The notes below the pieces were generated by a model that saw nothing but the letters and a program-made list of their open reading frames with translations, did not search any database and was not told where the DNA came from. A stretch of DNA of 64,000 nucleotides, from positions 6,420,777-6,484,776 of the forward strand of contig NW_024037076.1 in the NCBI RefSeq assembly GCF_015706575.1, in the 5' to 3' direction. Shown here piece after piece: positions 1 to 12,600 of this stretch. How positions within the stretch are numbered: position 1 is the stretch's first letter; every line of letters begins with the position of its first letter. The DNA comes from Patiria miniata (Eukaryota > Echinodermata > Asteroidea > Valvatida > Asterinidae). A program made the position numbers and the translations under genes.

Positions 1-36
1 CCGGTAATAATTTTCCACTTTTTTTGACTCACCCTG
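1..36. mobile_element. Right end of a palindromic Tc1/mariner-type MITE, cut by the window edge
   Basis: TTTTTTTGACTCACCCTG followed by TA at 37-38 matches the right ends of the elements at 19301-19799 and 41506-42168. Only the terminal inverted repeat is inside the window. Confidence 0.6.
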
Positions 37-41
37 TATTA

Positions 42-2713
42 AACATGTATTTATTTAAATAAATCTGAGGACGCATGTGCCAATTGTGCAGTGACAACAG
101 CAAACTGTATAGGATTTGTAACATATCTATAAGGGCACTGTTGTTTGTTTGTCATTAGTTTTCACACATGTGCTTGTTCATGTAACCAGTGCACAAACAG
201 CATACGATACGTAATGCTTGAAATGTTTGAACTGTACCCTTACAAGCTTGTCGCATGTCTGCTTGTTGAGAAGTATCCCTGAAAGTGGCCACACAAAGGA
301 AATGACCCTGTACAGTAATTAAACTTGATAACACCAAGGGTAACGTTTTGTGTTCTATTTTCTCAATGTGTTTTCTATCATTTCTCATATATTTTAGATG
401 ACAATATCATATTAACCATGTTGATGTTGAACCATTCTCAGTGAAATATGAAATGGACACCTTGTCACACTTTTATTTCCTTCATGAAACTTTATATTAG
501 AGAGGCTGCTCATTACAAAGTTTTATGTTCCAAGTAATTTAGATTTGTTGTATTATCTTAATTGATACAATTTACCACAAAGTTTACTGAGATAGTTTTG
601 GAACCATTATTGGTTGATGACTTACACAGTTTTTGTCTGAATTTTTTTAAAAATACTTTTTGGCAGCTTTTGAAGGATGAATTTAACATAGTGGTTGTAC
701 AGTGTCTTGCTTTTGTGTTCTTCTGATTTAATTCGAATAGGTGAGCAATGCTTTGATGTGCTTCAGCTATACATATTGATTTTTGAATCTTTGACCTGAT
801 CCCTCATAATGATTAACTTGAAGTTCTCCATGTGTGATTTTCTGTGTGAAAGTTTCTACTTTATCAAAAACCTGGGAGTGTGTCCACCTTGAATAATGCT
901 TGGATTTAAAAGTCCAAATTTTCACAACTTGTAGATCATGTTGTTTGGATCAGGTCATTTTTTAATTTCTGTAAACCGAGCAGCTGATATTGATAAGTGA
1001 TGTAAACTAAGTTTACTACAGCTGTTTACGGATACTGCAGTTTTTACTACACCACGAGCCCTCCACGATTTTAGTAAATTACTTTTTACATAAACTGCTT
1101 CACATCAATTGTTAAACTGCACAGTATTCTAATTGAGATGATTGATTAGAGACATTTCACAAAGCGTGGCTTCAGCCTCTGGCTCAAGAATCCTATAATT
1201 TTGTATGTAACAGGATTCAGCTCAATACAGATTCATTTTTCCTGAAATTTGAAGCCAGAGCCCTATACAGAAGTGATGATTCATCATATACAGAGCCACA
1301 GCTGGGTCTAAAACCAAGATTTCAGAAATGGTCTTTGATTAAAAAATGAAAAATCAGTTATGTTTAAATCTTCCAGCATTTTACATAAGTTTATTCAAAG
1401 TGCCTTTATCAGAAATATAAAATTATCACTCAACAAATTATGTTTTGAATGACTTATAGTGAATCATAATAGTCACCATTTCTTTCATATTTGACGGTCG
1501 GTGCTGGATTTTTTTCAATATATCATTAACATAATTTCTTGCCCATATGTACCTGTGCATTTTGTAATTTGTTTTTATGGTGCATTCATGAAGTCACATT
1601 GTCATTAAGTACTAAAATATTGTTTGTATATTCACAATTATACTATGCCTGAATCAATCCCTGTCATCTGATTGGTGGGTTATTGATCACATGTCATTTA
1701 ATTATTCGACCCAAATCACGGCACTGCTGCACAGCAAAAATAGAAGTTCTATTCCTCCGGAAATAGAAGTTCCATTGCATGTTCACTCGATTGGTGGCTC
1801 TGACCAATCAGATGATGAGGATTTATTAAGGCGTTGTATAAAACAAATAATGAATGTTTCACCTTCGTGCAATGGAAAGAATAATTCCATTCGGTGACAG
1901 TTTGAATGTTCCATTCCACTCAGCTTTGCCTTTTTGAATGAACATTCTATCTGTTACCTCAAGAAATTATTCTCACCACTGCACTCATAAACATTCATTA
2001 TTTTTACATTGATTGCCTATTTGACTTTTTGTAATATTTGGATTAACTGTGTGGTGTACATTTCTTGTTTATGTGTGTTTGATTATTTTGTGCATGGTTC
2101 ATTTTTTTGTGACAACTGTATATTCCCTCAGATTTTAACATTCCAGAACCTGTGTGAGTGCTCTACTAAGAGAAAAATAAAGATTTATTGTCAGATGGCA
2201 TACTTGGAAGAGAACCCAATATCCGTTGTGCTGTTGTTATTTCTAAACTCTAGCAGGACTTTTTACATGTCACTTCGTGGGTGGTTGGTTGGTCGGTCTG
2301 TAGGTCTGTCCCCGGAAAGTTGCCCAAACAAATGAGCCCACTAAGTTTCCCATTTGGCGAAAGTTTTTGGAACACGCCCCTGTGTCTCGATCGATGCACA
2401 TGTGCGTCTATTTGGCATATGAAGTGAAACATTCCGGGACCGGGCCAGAGCTTATTGTGCACTCATGCTTGTTTTGTCTTATGTTGATTTATAATAATGA
2501 CAGTTACCCCCCCAAAATTTTTTTTACATTTTTTTTAAAAACAATTGTGGAATTTGTTTTAGAAAATGTTTGGGTTTGGGTTTTTAGCTTGTTATCACAA
2601 ATTGACAACACATTTTTCGATAAATATACAGTAGTTGACCTGCATGTTGAAACACGGGCCCTGACCCCCCCCCCCCCGGGAAATCACGGCTCGATAAAAA
2701 TATTCTAATGGTG
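42..2713. other. Upstream non-coding flank
   Basis: I recognise no gene here. The short open frames have no family resemblance. Sequence near 1668 (ATCTGATTGGTGGG) resembles part of the intron 5 element at 16512, so some of it may be old transposon. Confidence 0.5.
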
Positions 2714-2888
2714 GTGGCTCTATCCGGTTCGTAAGTGACTTCGTCATACACGCGCACGCACCACTGATTACGAGCGCCCATTGGATAAACACTCAAGTTG
2801 CGTTAACTTCCGGTTCCATTGGTGCCATGCTACACCATGTACAGTAAGTTGAGATGACGTCACACTTACGAACCGGATTGGGTCTCTC
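2714..2888. repeat. Short inverted-repeat element upstream of the collagen gene
   Basis: CTATCCGGTTCGTAAGTGAC near 2720 is complemented by CACACTTACGAACCGGATTG near 2862. It could be a 175 bp MITE lying between two poly-C runs, about 500 bp from the start codon. Confidence 0.5.
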
Positions 2889-3373
2889 CCCCCCCCCCCC
2901 CCCCCCCACAAAAAAAACAAAGATATAACTGGTCTGAATGGCTAAGGGAACGGAACGAAAGGATGAAAGAGATTTTTTCAAAGAAATTGCTTGCTTTTTT
3001 AAGGGTTCTTTCCTTGTTATACTTTTAATTTTGAAAAAAAAGGAATCGGGAATGTACGTAAATATATAACTTTTCGGCGTGTTTGTAGAATTTGTTGCGA
3101 GCAATAGCTCAACTTTGTTAGCGGTGACGTGATTGGTCAAAACTGGTGCAGGTGGAACTTCTTGAACTTTCGTCTGCGCAGCGCGCGCAGCGGTAGCCGA
3201 GTCCGCGAAATGCATTCATGAACATGTAACCACACAATAACAACGTGACTGCGCTTGTATTGCACTTTTTCGTAGTCCGGGCACCACTGCACTGGTTGTT
3301 GACGGGACTCCAAATGCTGACATCAAACTCTGGCGATGTTAAATCAGTTTTACCCTCTTTACTCAGATTTACA
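2889..3373 (+). promoter_or_regulatory. Putative collagen promoter region and 5' leader
   Basis: The 485 bp before the start codon become GC- and CpG-richer (GCGCGCGCAGCGGTAGCCGA near 3181). No convincing TATA box lies at a fitting distance, so the transcription start cannot be placed. The assignment rests only on position. Confidence 0.35.
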
Positions 3374-3638
3374 ATGAGAGCAGAGGCTCTGGCACTGTTT
3401 GTTCTTTGCCTGGTGTCTTCTGGAGATGTTTTGCACGGTATATTGGACGCTGCTTTGGGAGTTTTGGTTACGGAAAATGATGGGGGCCGTGAAGTTGTCA
3501 TCGGCCGGTGTCGCGTGGAGTTGGGCACCGGGCGCTGTGGACTCGGTACGGGGGACAACAAGAGTTTGACGGGTAGGAGTTTCCGGCGAGGCCTGTTGGT
3601 GGCAGACGCTGCAGAACTGCCTCAATCGTTACCACCAG
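3374..3638 (+). CDS. Procollagen exon 1: signal peptide and start codon
   Basis: The chosen ATG has an A at -3 and opens [21 protein letters not shown], a typical signal peptide with a hydrophobic core ([10 protein letters not shown]). The open frame continues upstream to a Met at 3245, but that extension has no signal-like N-terminus. Two donors fit, both leaving one base (phase 1) that joins exon 2 to make an Asp codon. One is at 3638 (CCAG/GTAAAA, the better consensus). The other is at 3437 (CACG/GTATAT), which puts the signal peptide directly before the TSPN domain, as in related genes. The extra 67 residues of the long form resemble nothing I recognise. Confidence 0.68.
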
Positions 3639-6600
3639 GTAAAACCATCTATGTAGGCTGAATGTAACCCCTCCTGACTAGGCCTAGTATTAACACTTCA
3701 CAAAATCCATTCAATGAGGATTTGTCCGTGTCGAAAGTTACGCTTAAGATTTCACACTTTTTTCGGAAAGAATGTTGCAACCTGATGCCACTTCCGCGGT
3801 TGTGTACAAAGTCTATGGAGAGTCAAGAAAATTGTCTTAAGTAATTGGAAATGTTTCGTACTCTCAGATTCATGTCTTATCTTTTTTGCAGTGACTGACC
3901 TTCATTGAGATGATATAGGAAGAAAAAAAGTGGCGCCAGGTTGCAACATTCTTTCTCGTTGCCATTTGAAATTGAATGCTAGTGATGAAATCCTGCCCAG
4001 CATTAATAGCAGTTGTAATAATAATTTCAGTTTTTTTGGCAATTGTATTTTGTTTTTCATTTTGGAGTCCAAGAATATCCTCAATTCATTGCTTTCCTTT
4101 TGTCTTTGCACAAGCATGTTAAACATTGACATGTTTATTTGTATCAAATTATGGCTCCTGACTGTCATTTGGGTTAATCTTGTTACCCTTCTCATAAGCT
4201 ATAATGAGACAGGTGCTTAAACTAGATTGAAAGTCTGAAGACGTTTTTTAATTTTTGTATCCTACCCATATTAAAAAATGAGAGTAGTTATTTATTTGTT
4301 CATTTTCATTGTCAACAATTGAGGACGGTCCAGGAATTACACTAAGTGTTTCACTTCAAGAACACGTTGCTACCAGCTGCTAAAAGCAGTTGATCACTGA
4401 TTTCTCTGAAGTAATGATTATGGTGGCGGCTGACCTGTTTGATATGATTATACTCCATGAATTAGAGTGTGGTTTTACCAAGAGGGAATGATCCCCTGGG
4501 TGGTTTGTCCTCATGTTATGTACATTTTCTTCAGTGACAGCGATTTTGTTTTCTGTTAACAACCTCAAACCACAGCGTAGTTCTCGATTACTCTAATACC
4601 ACAACAAGAGCATTTTCTGGTGTAATTTTGTTGGTTTACAGAATGAAATATTATGAAATAAACAAAATCAAATTTTTACTGATCTAAAGGCACAATGTCT
4701 AAGATTGTGGCTGCCCAAATAATGAAGATGTAAGAGCATTAGGTATTGAGACTTAGAAAGACATTACCAAAGTAACATAAACAGGATTTAAGATCCTGAT
4801 ATCCATCCTAGACTACATTGTACCTACACATACAATTATATTAGCAGAAGCTCTGAAAACCACACAGAGCAATGCTGGAAACCATGAAGGGCACACCCCC
4901 GCAATAAGGATCTTCCATTTAGTAGCTGGAAATTTCTGGAAGTACTTGTGCTGTGTCCTTGGTTATTTTATTATTTCATATTTTATGTTGGCATGTGGTC
5001 TTTTGAGTTGAAGGACAAGTGATCACTGTAAGATCATGCAACTTTTTCTAACTACAAAACATCAACTCTAAAGGTTTTCCGACTGTTAAACACATTTCAA
5101 GCATAAAAATAATATCATGTGATACCTTGCAACAGATGTGCTTTGGGAGAACCTTTGAAATTTACCTGGTCCAAGAATTACATGTACATTACTGAAAAAG
5201 GGTTTAACCAAATGTTCAATTGTACATTATTTTTACAAAGCTCTGGTATGCGACTGTGAGTTCTATCCTGGCCCAGTTCTCTGTAGCAGTAATTTTAATA
5301 AACATGCATAAGCACACTAAAATTACTAGAAACATAAATGTAGGAACACTGTGTAACTAAGATATATAACAATTATTCGTAGTAAATCATTTTGCATTTT
5401 GCCAAACTATTGAAAATTTCCGGTGATTATACAATAATTGTTATCACAATTTATGACCTTTGCGGATTGTTTTCAGTCCACTTTAGTTTCTGGCTGAACT
5501 CGGCTTGGGTTCACCAAAAAGTCAAATTGTATTCCCAGCAACAGACCACCCCATGCCCCTGGCACAAGGTGCCACAAAGTTCAATTTGTTTTCCATCCAA
5601 AAGATTTAGAAACATTCAATGGTGTCAAAGGGGTATTATTAACTTTCATTGCACTACAGATGGTTTGAAACAATAACATCTGAGCCCTGTGGGAAGGTGA
5701 TCATGTGCTGAAGCAATGTGTGTAACAGTGTACCCTGGGGCCTTCAAATATGATCAAGTAGGGATATTTTACAGCTGTTGTGAACATTAATAGCAGGTCC
5801 TTGACCCAGTATGTTTTGTGACAGCAGCCAGATGGAGAAGACAAACCTACTGAGAAGGATCAAATCATGATCATCTGGCAGCAGGAACAAGCTTTCTTAT
5901 CAAATAAACATGACTCCATTGGGTCATTTTTGATGTGATCATATTTTCCGGTCATGGTGATTGCCAGGTCCATCGAGGTTTCATGACATTAAAAGTATAT
6001 AGTATTCATTGGTTTGCTTTAAAATGAAATGTTATTAGTCCACCAAGTGAGCTTTATTATCCAATTTACTGCAACTGCTGTCAGTAACAAAGAAATCATC
6101 AATTTCCCTTGGACACATTGGGTGCTAGCACTGTTTCATGTATGTGTGCTGCAAATTGAAAGTAGGCCTACCAAAGACATATGACAAAAGAGAGTAGAGA
6201 TTCCAGAGGCTTAAAAACCATATTGTTTTAATGCATTTTTTTTTTTTGGGGGGGGGGTGGATGTTTCCATCATTATCCATCTCTGATCCAGTACGATGGC
6301 CCTTTAGAAATGTACAGAAGTTTGAACCCTTAAAATAGGGAATAATAGTGTAATGGAACCATTGCTGAGTGGCTTAAAATTGGTTTAAGGACAAGGGGCG
6401 GGTCCAACTTTGGCTGGGGGGGAGGGGTTTGCTGGCTGTCAGGGGGGGGGGGGGGGGGGAGAGGGTTTAGCTGGAATATGCCATGTTTGTCTACATGATT
6501 TTCTCATTTTTTTGTGGCCCAAGGGGGGAGGGGGGGGGGGGGGCAGGTTAGACCGCAAGCCCCTCACTAGTTTTAAAAACAAAACGTATACTGCTCAACA

Positions 6601-9600
6601 CACTATTTTCCCCATTCGTAAATACCATTCATATTGAGTCGTTCGTCCCATTCATTGTTTGGATAGCCGACAGAGGGGGCTATTTATTTGTACAGTGCTC
6701 ACTATGGATACGCACTTTTAGCCAATCAGGAGTACGCGCGTATCACGCGCGCGTTCGATCGATATCAACGCGACGTGTGCACGTAGCTGGATTGTGCATG
6801 TAAACAGACGGAAATTCGAGACAAAACCATGTTCTTTTACACAAATCTGAACGATCCATATATTCCTAGACAATGTACTTGTAAAATAGGACCTACACAG
6901 CCTTCTTGGAAAGCCGGCGAACAAATTGACAACACGGAAAGTGCATTAATTTCCAATAAATGTGAGTGTTTGTCGACCGTTTCATTGTTTCCAGTGACCG
7001 TTACCATGCATCAGTTGTGCGTATGTCGTCATATGATAATTCCATTATACTTCAGGGAGGATAGTATTACCTGAAGCGCGCAAACTTAGGCCTAGCCTAA
7101 AGGCCTGATAACAAAAAAACAGGCCCTAGGCCTATGAACAACTTTGAAAATGTTACACATCGTGGAGCATGCAAGATTATCTAAATTTAACTTTATGTAG
7201 AAATAGTTGGCAGTATTATTTTCTAAAAATAAAACCTTGAAAGAAATGAAACAGTCCAGTTGACCAAATATGGTAACGGAATTCCCCGTGGCGTACCGCT
7301 ACCAAAGTTGAAACGCTGAACTTCTGAAGTTCTTTTGAAAGTAAAAAGTACTAACACAAAATTTTCATACTGAACTTTTATTAAAATATAATTTGGATAT
7401 TTATGAACTATTCTTTCATATTCCGAGTGAGCAAATTGCATAACAAGGTTCAATGGGACACGGCACGTCGCGAAAGAGCAGTGTTGTGATTCGCTTGAAC
7501 GAAGACCCATAGAGAATGCGCGTATTTCGGTTGTAACATGCATGTCGAACTTCAAACATAAAAGTACTTACACAAAATTTTCCGAGTTTGAAACGATATT
7601 TTCACGACATGATCTTGAATAAATGTAGTTTCAGATACCGAGTGAGCAAATTGTGCCAAGTACTTCAAATGAGTGGTATAGAGTGATTTCAAAATGACAC
7701 AGCGTACTCAGCATCAAATTCTACACGCATTTCTCTGTTCTGCCGTTGGCGGCGCCCCAATGAGACGCTTCAACTCAATATGTGTGGTCAAAAATTGCCC
7801 CCAAAAATTAAAAGTTGCCAGAATTCCGCCAATGCTAGTTTTACAATTTTACAATACACAGTACAAAATTGCTCAAGTGTACAATTTGCCACTGACACCT
7901 GTTATTCTTTTATATCACATTACATACATAGAGCACTAAACTTTACAAATTTGTCAATATTTTAGTCATTGTTTTCTTTTTCCTTACAGACATGTCATTT
8001 GCACCAAACTCCATCTAAGCTCCTGTTAATTTCAGCACAGTTATTTAGAGTGATCTAGAAAATATATCTAGTGATCCACAAAATCAAGCCATGGCAGCAT
8101 TGGAAGTTGCTGCGCTAGTGCTCGGTACACTCTTTTTTTAATAATAATAATGTGGACAGGCTACTTGTACCTTGAGTGTATTGTTACTCCCATTGGATCT
8201 GCTTATGTCAGCATTTTACATTGACATTGAAATGGATCCAAATGCCACAGAAATATCTAGACCTTCTGAGACCAGACATGCATGTGGAACTAGGAATCCC
8301 AATACAGAACCAAGCAAACACCCCTAGCCCTCCCCACTAAAGCCTTAATTGGTTGGATATTGCAAGGTTTTTAATCCAGCTCCAACACAAAATTCCATTT
8401 GCCAATTTCGGTCAACACGCTGCATGTACATCAATTTCAAAGATTTTTATCCTTAAACTGGTGTCTCATTTATCAGAATATCAATTCAATACAGAATTTT
8501 GCAATGACCCAATAAACATTCCTCTGATTAAGGTATTAATTTGGAGTTCAATTCCAATTTTTTTCAGTGGCCCAATAAACATTCCTTTGATTAAATTATT
8601 AATTTGTGGTTTGGAGAAGTTTGTGAAAGTACATGTATAAGACCCTGCACAGGATTTCCAAATTTAATTGGATATGACTGCCTTGAGGCCACCATTAATT
8701 CTTCAACATCTGTGTTCAATAACAGGCTGTCATTTCTAGAAACAATGATATTTAAACAAAGATTGACAGTTTATTAGAATGCATGCCGTATTAAGTAGAG
8801 CCCCTGTGCTTTATTCATTATTAATGCCTTTTGACTTTGAAGTCAACAGCTCTTTTTTATTTAAAGTCGCTTGATGGTAAAACTGTGCTATTAATTGGTA
8901 TTCATAAATACCTAAGACAGTTTACCCATTCCTATTGGTCGAGAGCCCATTGCGTGGCCGGTTTTAAACGGTTGATAAAGACATTGCTGGCTGGTCTTAA
9001 ACACTTTTCCAGTGTCACATGACATTTGGACTCTATGAAATCTGGTGCCAGGTTGCCAGCACCGTTTTATTGGTTGATTGTTCACAATCCTCACGTAGGT
9101 AAGCGCAATACTACCAGTGAGTCAGTACTTAGTCCTAAATTCACACTACAACGGTACATCTGCATTCTGCGCGGCAGTACGCCTGACGCGCGCGCCACTC
9201 GCCATAGAAGGAGTTGTTTACCAGAGGGCCTTACCATTGTTTAGCTAGAGGGGTGTTTTGTTGAGCGAAATCGTTGATAATAAATAACTTTTTACTTTTT
9301 TTTTTACTCTTTTGGACCGAAAAGTTTTAATTTTTTTGACTGAAAAGGTATTTATTCTGCTGGGGTACTTATCAGCATCCAGACTCCAACCAGTCTTAAA
9401 TAGTGTTTAATACCTCCCAATCACACATTTATTCCCTTATTTCACCTTAGTTGAATCTACCCATTGACTAAAAAGCAAATATCAGAAGCACAATTTGACT
9501 CAGTTTATAACTACCAAAATTAATGACTTTCACGTGCATGTTGTACTTTTATGTGATGAAAATGGGCTTCCTGCCAGCTTTCAGCAGACGTTCCCAGACA

Positions 9601-12600
9601 CAATGAAGTTTGTTGCCAAGTTTTGTCAGATACAAGGTCATATATTATTTGGAGCAATTAAACAAACAACTTGCAGAATTAACCTGGTTTTCGTGTGCTT
9701 TCCCAAGACAAGACCAAGCTCATATTTTGTGTGTATAAATCAAGTGTTTCAAACATTGTTCAAATGTTTCTTCACTTTATGTTGTTCTGTAGTCATAGAC
9801 TAAAGACACTTCTGGAAAAAAAAAATTTTCATCCAGTTTCATAGACGCAGTTTGTTTGGCAGCTTGCCAGAGTAAAGCCAAAAGAATAACCATTATTGTC
9901 ACATAGAATATTCTGTTTGCTGTTAACTTTAATGTTGCGAATTGTTTGTATAAGAGAAAGGAATATGTAAACATCACATGAAAAGATATGGTTCTGAGAA
10001 AACCTGTAAAGCTGACGATTTGTATTAGATCCATATTCCTTAATTTTAAACTGAAGTATCAGTTTACAATGTATACAAGTGAATTTGGATTGAATTTTTG
10101 CCCTAGCAAAGAACATGAATCTTTTGTATTTATTAATAATCTTGGCTCTAATTTGGTCTGAATGTCAAAGTATGTCTAAATCAATCAAGTGACTTGACTT
10201 GAAGTATTGTACTTGTAATAAGCTGTAGGCAACAAATCTAAGAATTTTGTTATAAAATGTATTACATATATGAAAGTCGTTATTTGGCATTTTTTTATCA
10301 TATGATTCATTTAATTTTTTACGTACCTGCGTGTAGGCAATACAGGTAGTTATGGAAAGCTTTGCAACATCACACCCAAAAATCTCTTACCCCACAAAAA
10401 AATGGTACAAAGTACTTTAGTACATTCACACGTATAAAGAAACACCTGTTCAAAGTGTCACTCTTAGTTTCAACCATATTCACAGAGGAGACTGGGCGGG
10501 TGTAGTGCAGTAAATTTGTGTTATGCCTATTCATAAATGTATCCATTAACTCCAAATAGTTCCCTAGACAGCTGTCCCTGCTGGCTGATTAGGGAGGTTT
10601 CAAATTATTTGTTCTTGCCTCGCATAACTAGATGCATGAAATGGTACTGCACATTGTATGTATTTCTGATGTACCCAAAATAAAACAGGGTTGGCGAGTT
10701 GTAAGGGTTACAATTATAAATCTAATTTTGAGCCAGACCAATGATCGATCACAATGTTTATTTCACGTTTAGAACCATGCTGATACACATATCTCTGTTC
10801 ATGTAAATCCCATCAAATCTGCCCGAGCTTAACACAGGCTCAAGGACTTTTTACCCAGAAAGTTCCGTGCTCTGTTTGAGTAATTTGCACCATTCCAAGT
10901 ATTGGAGGCAGCAAACGCAAGGGGAAGTTTTTGGGCATTTTCTCTACCACCCCTCCCACTCTGGCACTTTAATATCTTGCTATCCAGCCCTTCAAACCCC
11001 TTCCCCTCCTACACCCACCACCCCTTCCCTACACCCCATATTCACCCCCTAACCCACCTCCCTTCTCCCATGGTAGTTTTGTACAAGTAGGCAGGCTTCT
11101 AGAGCACCTTCCCCAGATATAGGATCTGTTACCTAGGACAGTGGGGTTTCCAGATCGTGTCCTGAAAGGCCACAGAGGGACCTCCAATATCAAATCAAAG
11201 AAATCCACCCCATCCACCCTGGCCTGTGCCATACTGGAATGTTTATTCAGGATCCGTCCTGTTAGGCAGAGTTCAAGGAAGGCCAGTTGCAAGGCCACGG
11301 ATCACTGGGAGCTGTTCATCAGAGGAGCGAGGAGGTCCAATTTACTGCTCCCCATGTTCCCATTTGGGCTGATTAGTTTGTCATACACATGTACGTCACC
11401 AAGGTAATGGTTCAGGAATCACATCTAAATCATAAGCCACAACATTGGTCCTTGGCCATGAGTATTTTCACAGCCTACTGAAACTGTACCAATATACAGG
11501 ATTGAAATTAGGTCTTCATTCTGTGTATTAAAAATGTTGATAACTTGCAATATTTGGGATTTCAGCTTGTGGCTTTTGTAGTTATCCTTATGGTTGACTT
11601 CTTTTTTTAGTTTTGGAAATCTTTTGTTTTAATAAAAACACGTGGTACTTAGTATGTTTGTTGAAATTAACCGTTGTTTTGGCAAGATGATACAACCATG
11701 GAGGAATTCCTCCATGATACAATGTTCTTTTGTTTGAAAATGACAATTGACCTTTCAGGGCAACCGTTCATCCTTATGAAAATGATTGGTTGGATTTACG
11801 GACAGACAACACTTCAAGGATCAAAGTGTGTCATTCATTTTGGATGTTGGACATCCGGTTTTGTGTGGTTCACCTAACAGTGTGGTGTGCTGTTGTGATT
11901 GATGATGGCAGTAATTGAGTTATTGGCAAGGTCATGTAAACCACACAATGTCACCTCAAGCTCAGGTGTGTGACAGGCAATGCTTGCTGTGTTAGACCAT
12001 GCAGCATTATGTTTATCACTGTGCAGCATACATGTATCAGGTTTGACCCAGTTTTTCCCATTAGTAAATGCTAACATCCATGCAGCATGTAAGCCAAAAC
12101 ATTTACATGTACCTTGACTGTGGTATCTTGAGAGTGCTTTTTTTTTCGGAAGAATTCACAGGAACCTGTAGTATAATCAGGGTCTTGGTACACATGTACT
12201 TGGTATTTGGCTGTTAGGTTAGATGAACTTCACTTCAAGTTTCATGGGTTTTCCTCAGTAAAATCTATTCATTTCTTTAAAAACATAGATCCTGCATTGT
12301 TTTCTCTTGAGAGTCTTTTGGTTAAATTTGACTGTAGATGAGCTCGATGGCATACTCACCGGTAAAGCTAATGATGAAGAAAACTGTGCTTGTTTGCACT
12401 GGCTCATTCATTTCAAGTGGTGTAGGTGCACGTAATAAGTTTGTATGCCTTTATAATGGCATGGTTTTCTTATTGCTCAACTTTGTCAAGTTATAATTTC
12501 TAGCGCCTGTAAACCAAATTTTGGTCATGGGTATTTAGGCACATGTTATTGTATCCCACAACAGTGCTTCCTTTGGTATAAAGTGCTACATTAGCACCGC

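Noticed and set aside
1691-1897. Open frame of 68 codons upstream of the collagen gene
   Set aside because: No domain resemblance and no splice partners. It lies in sequence sharing a motif with a repeat at 16.5 kb.
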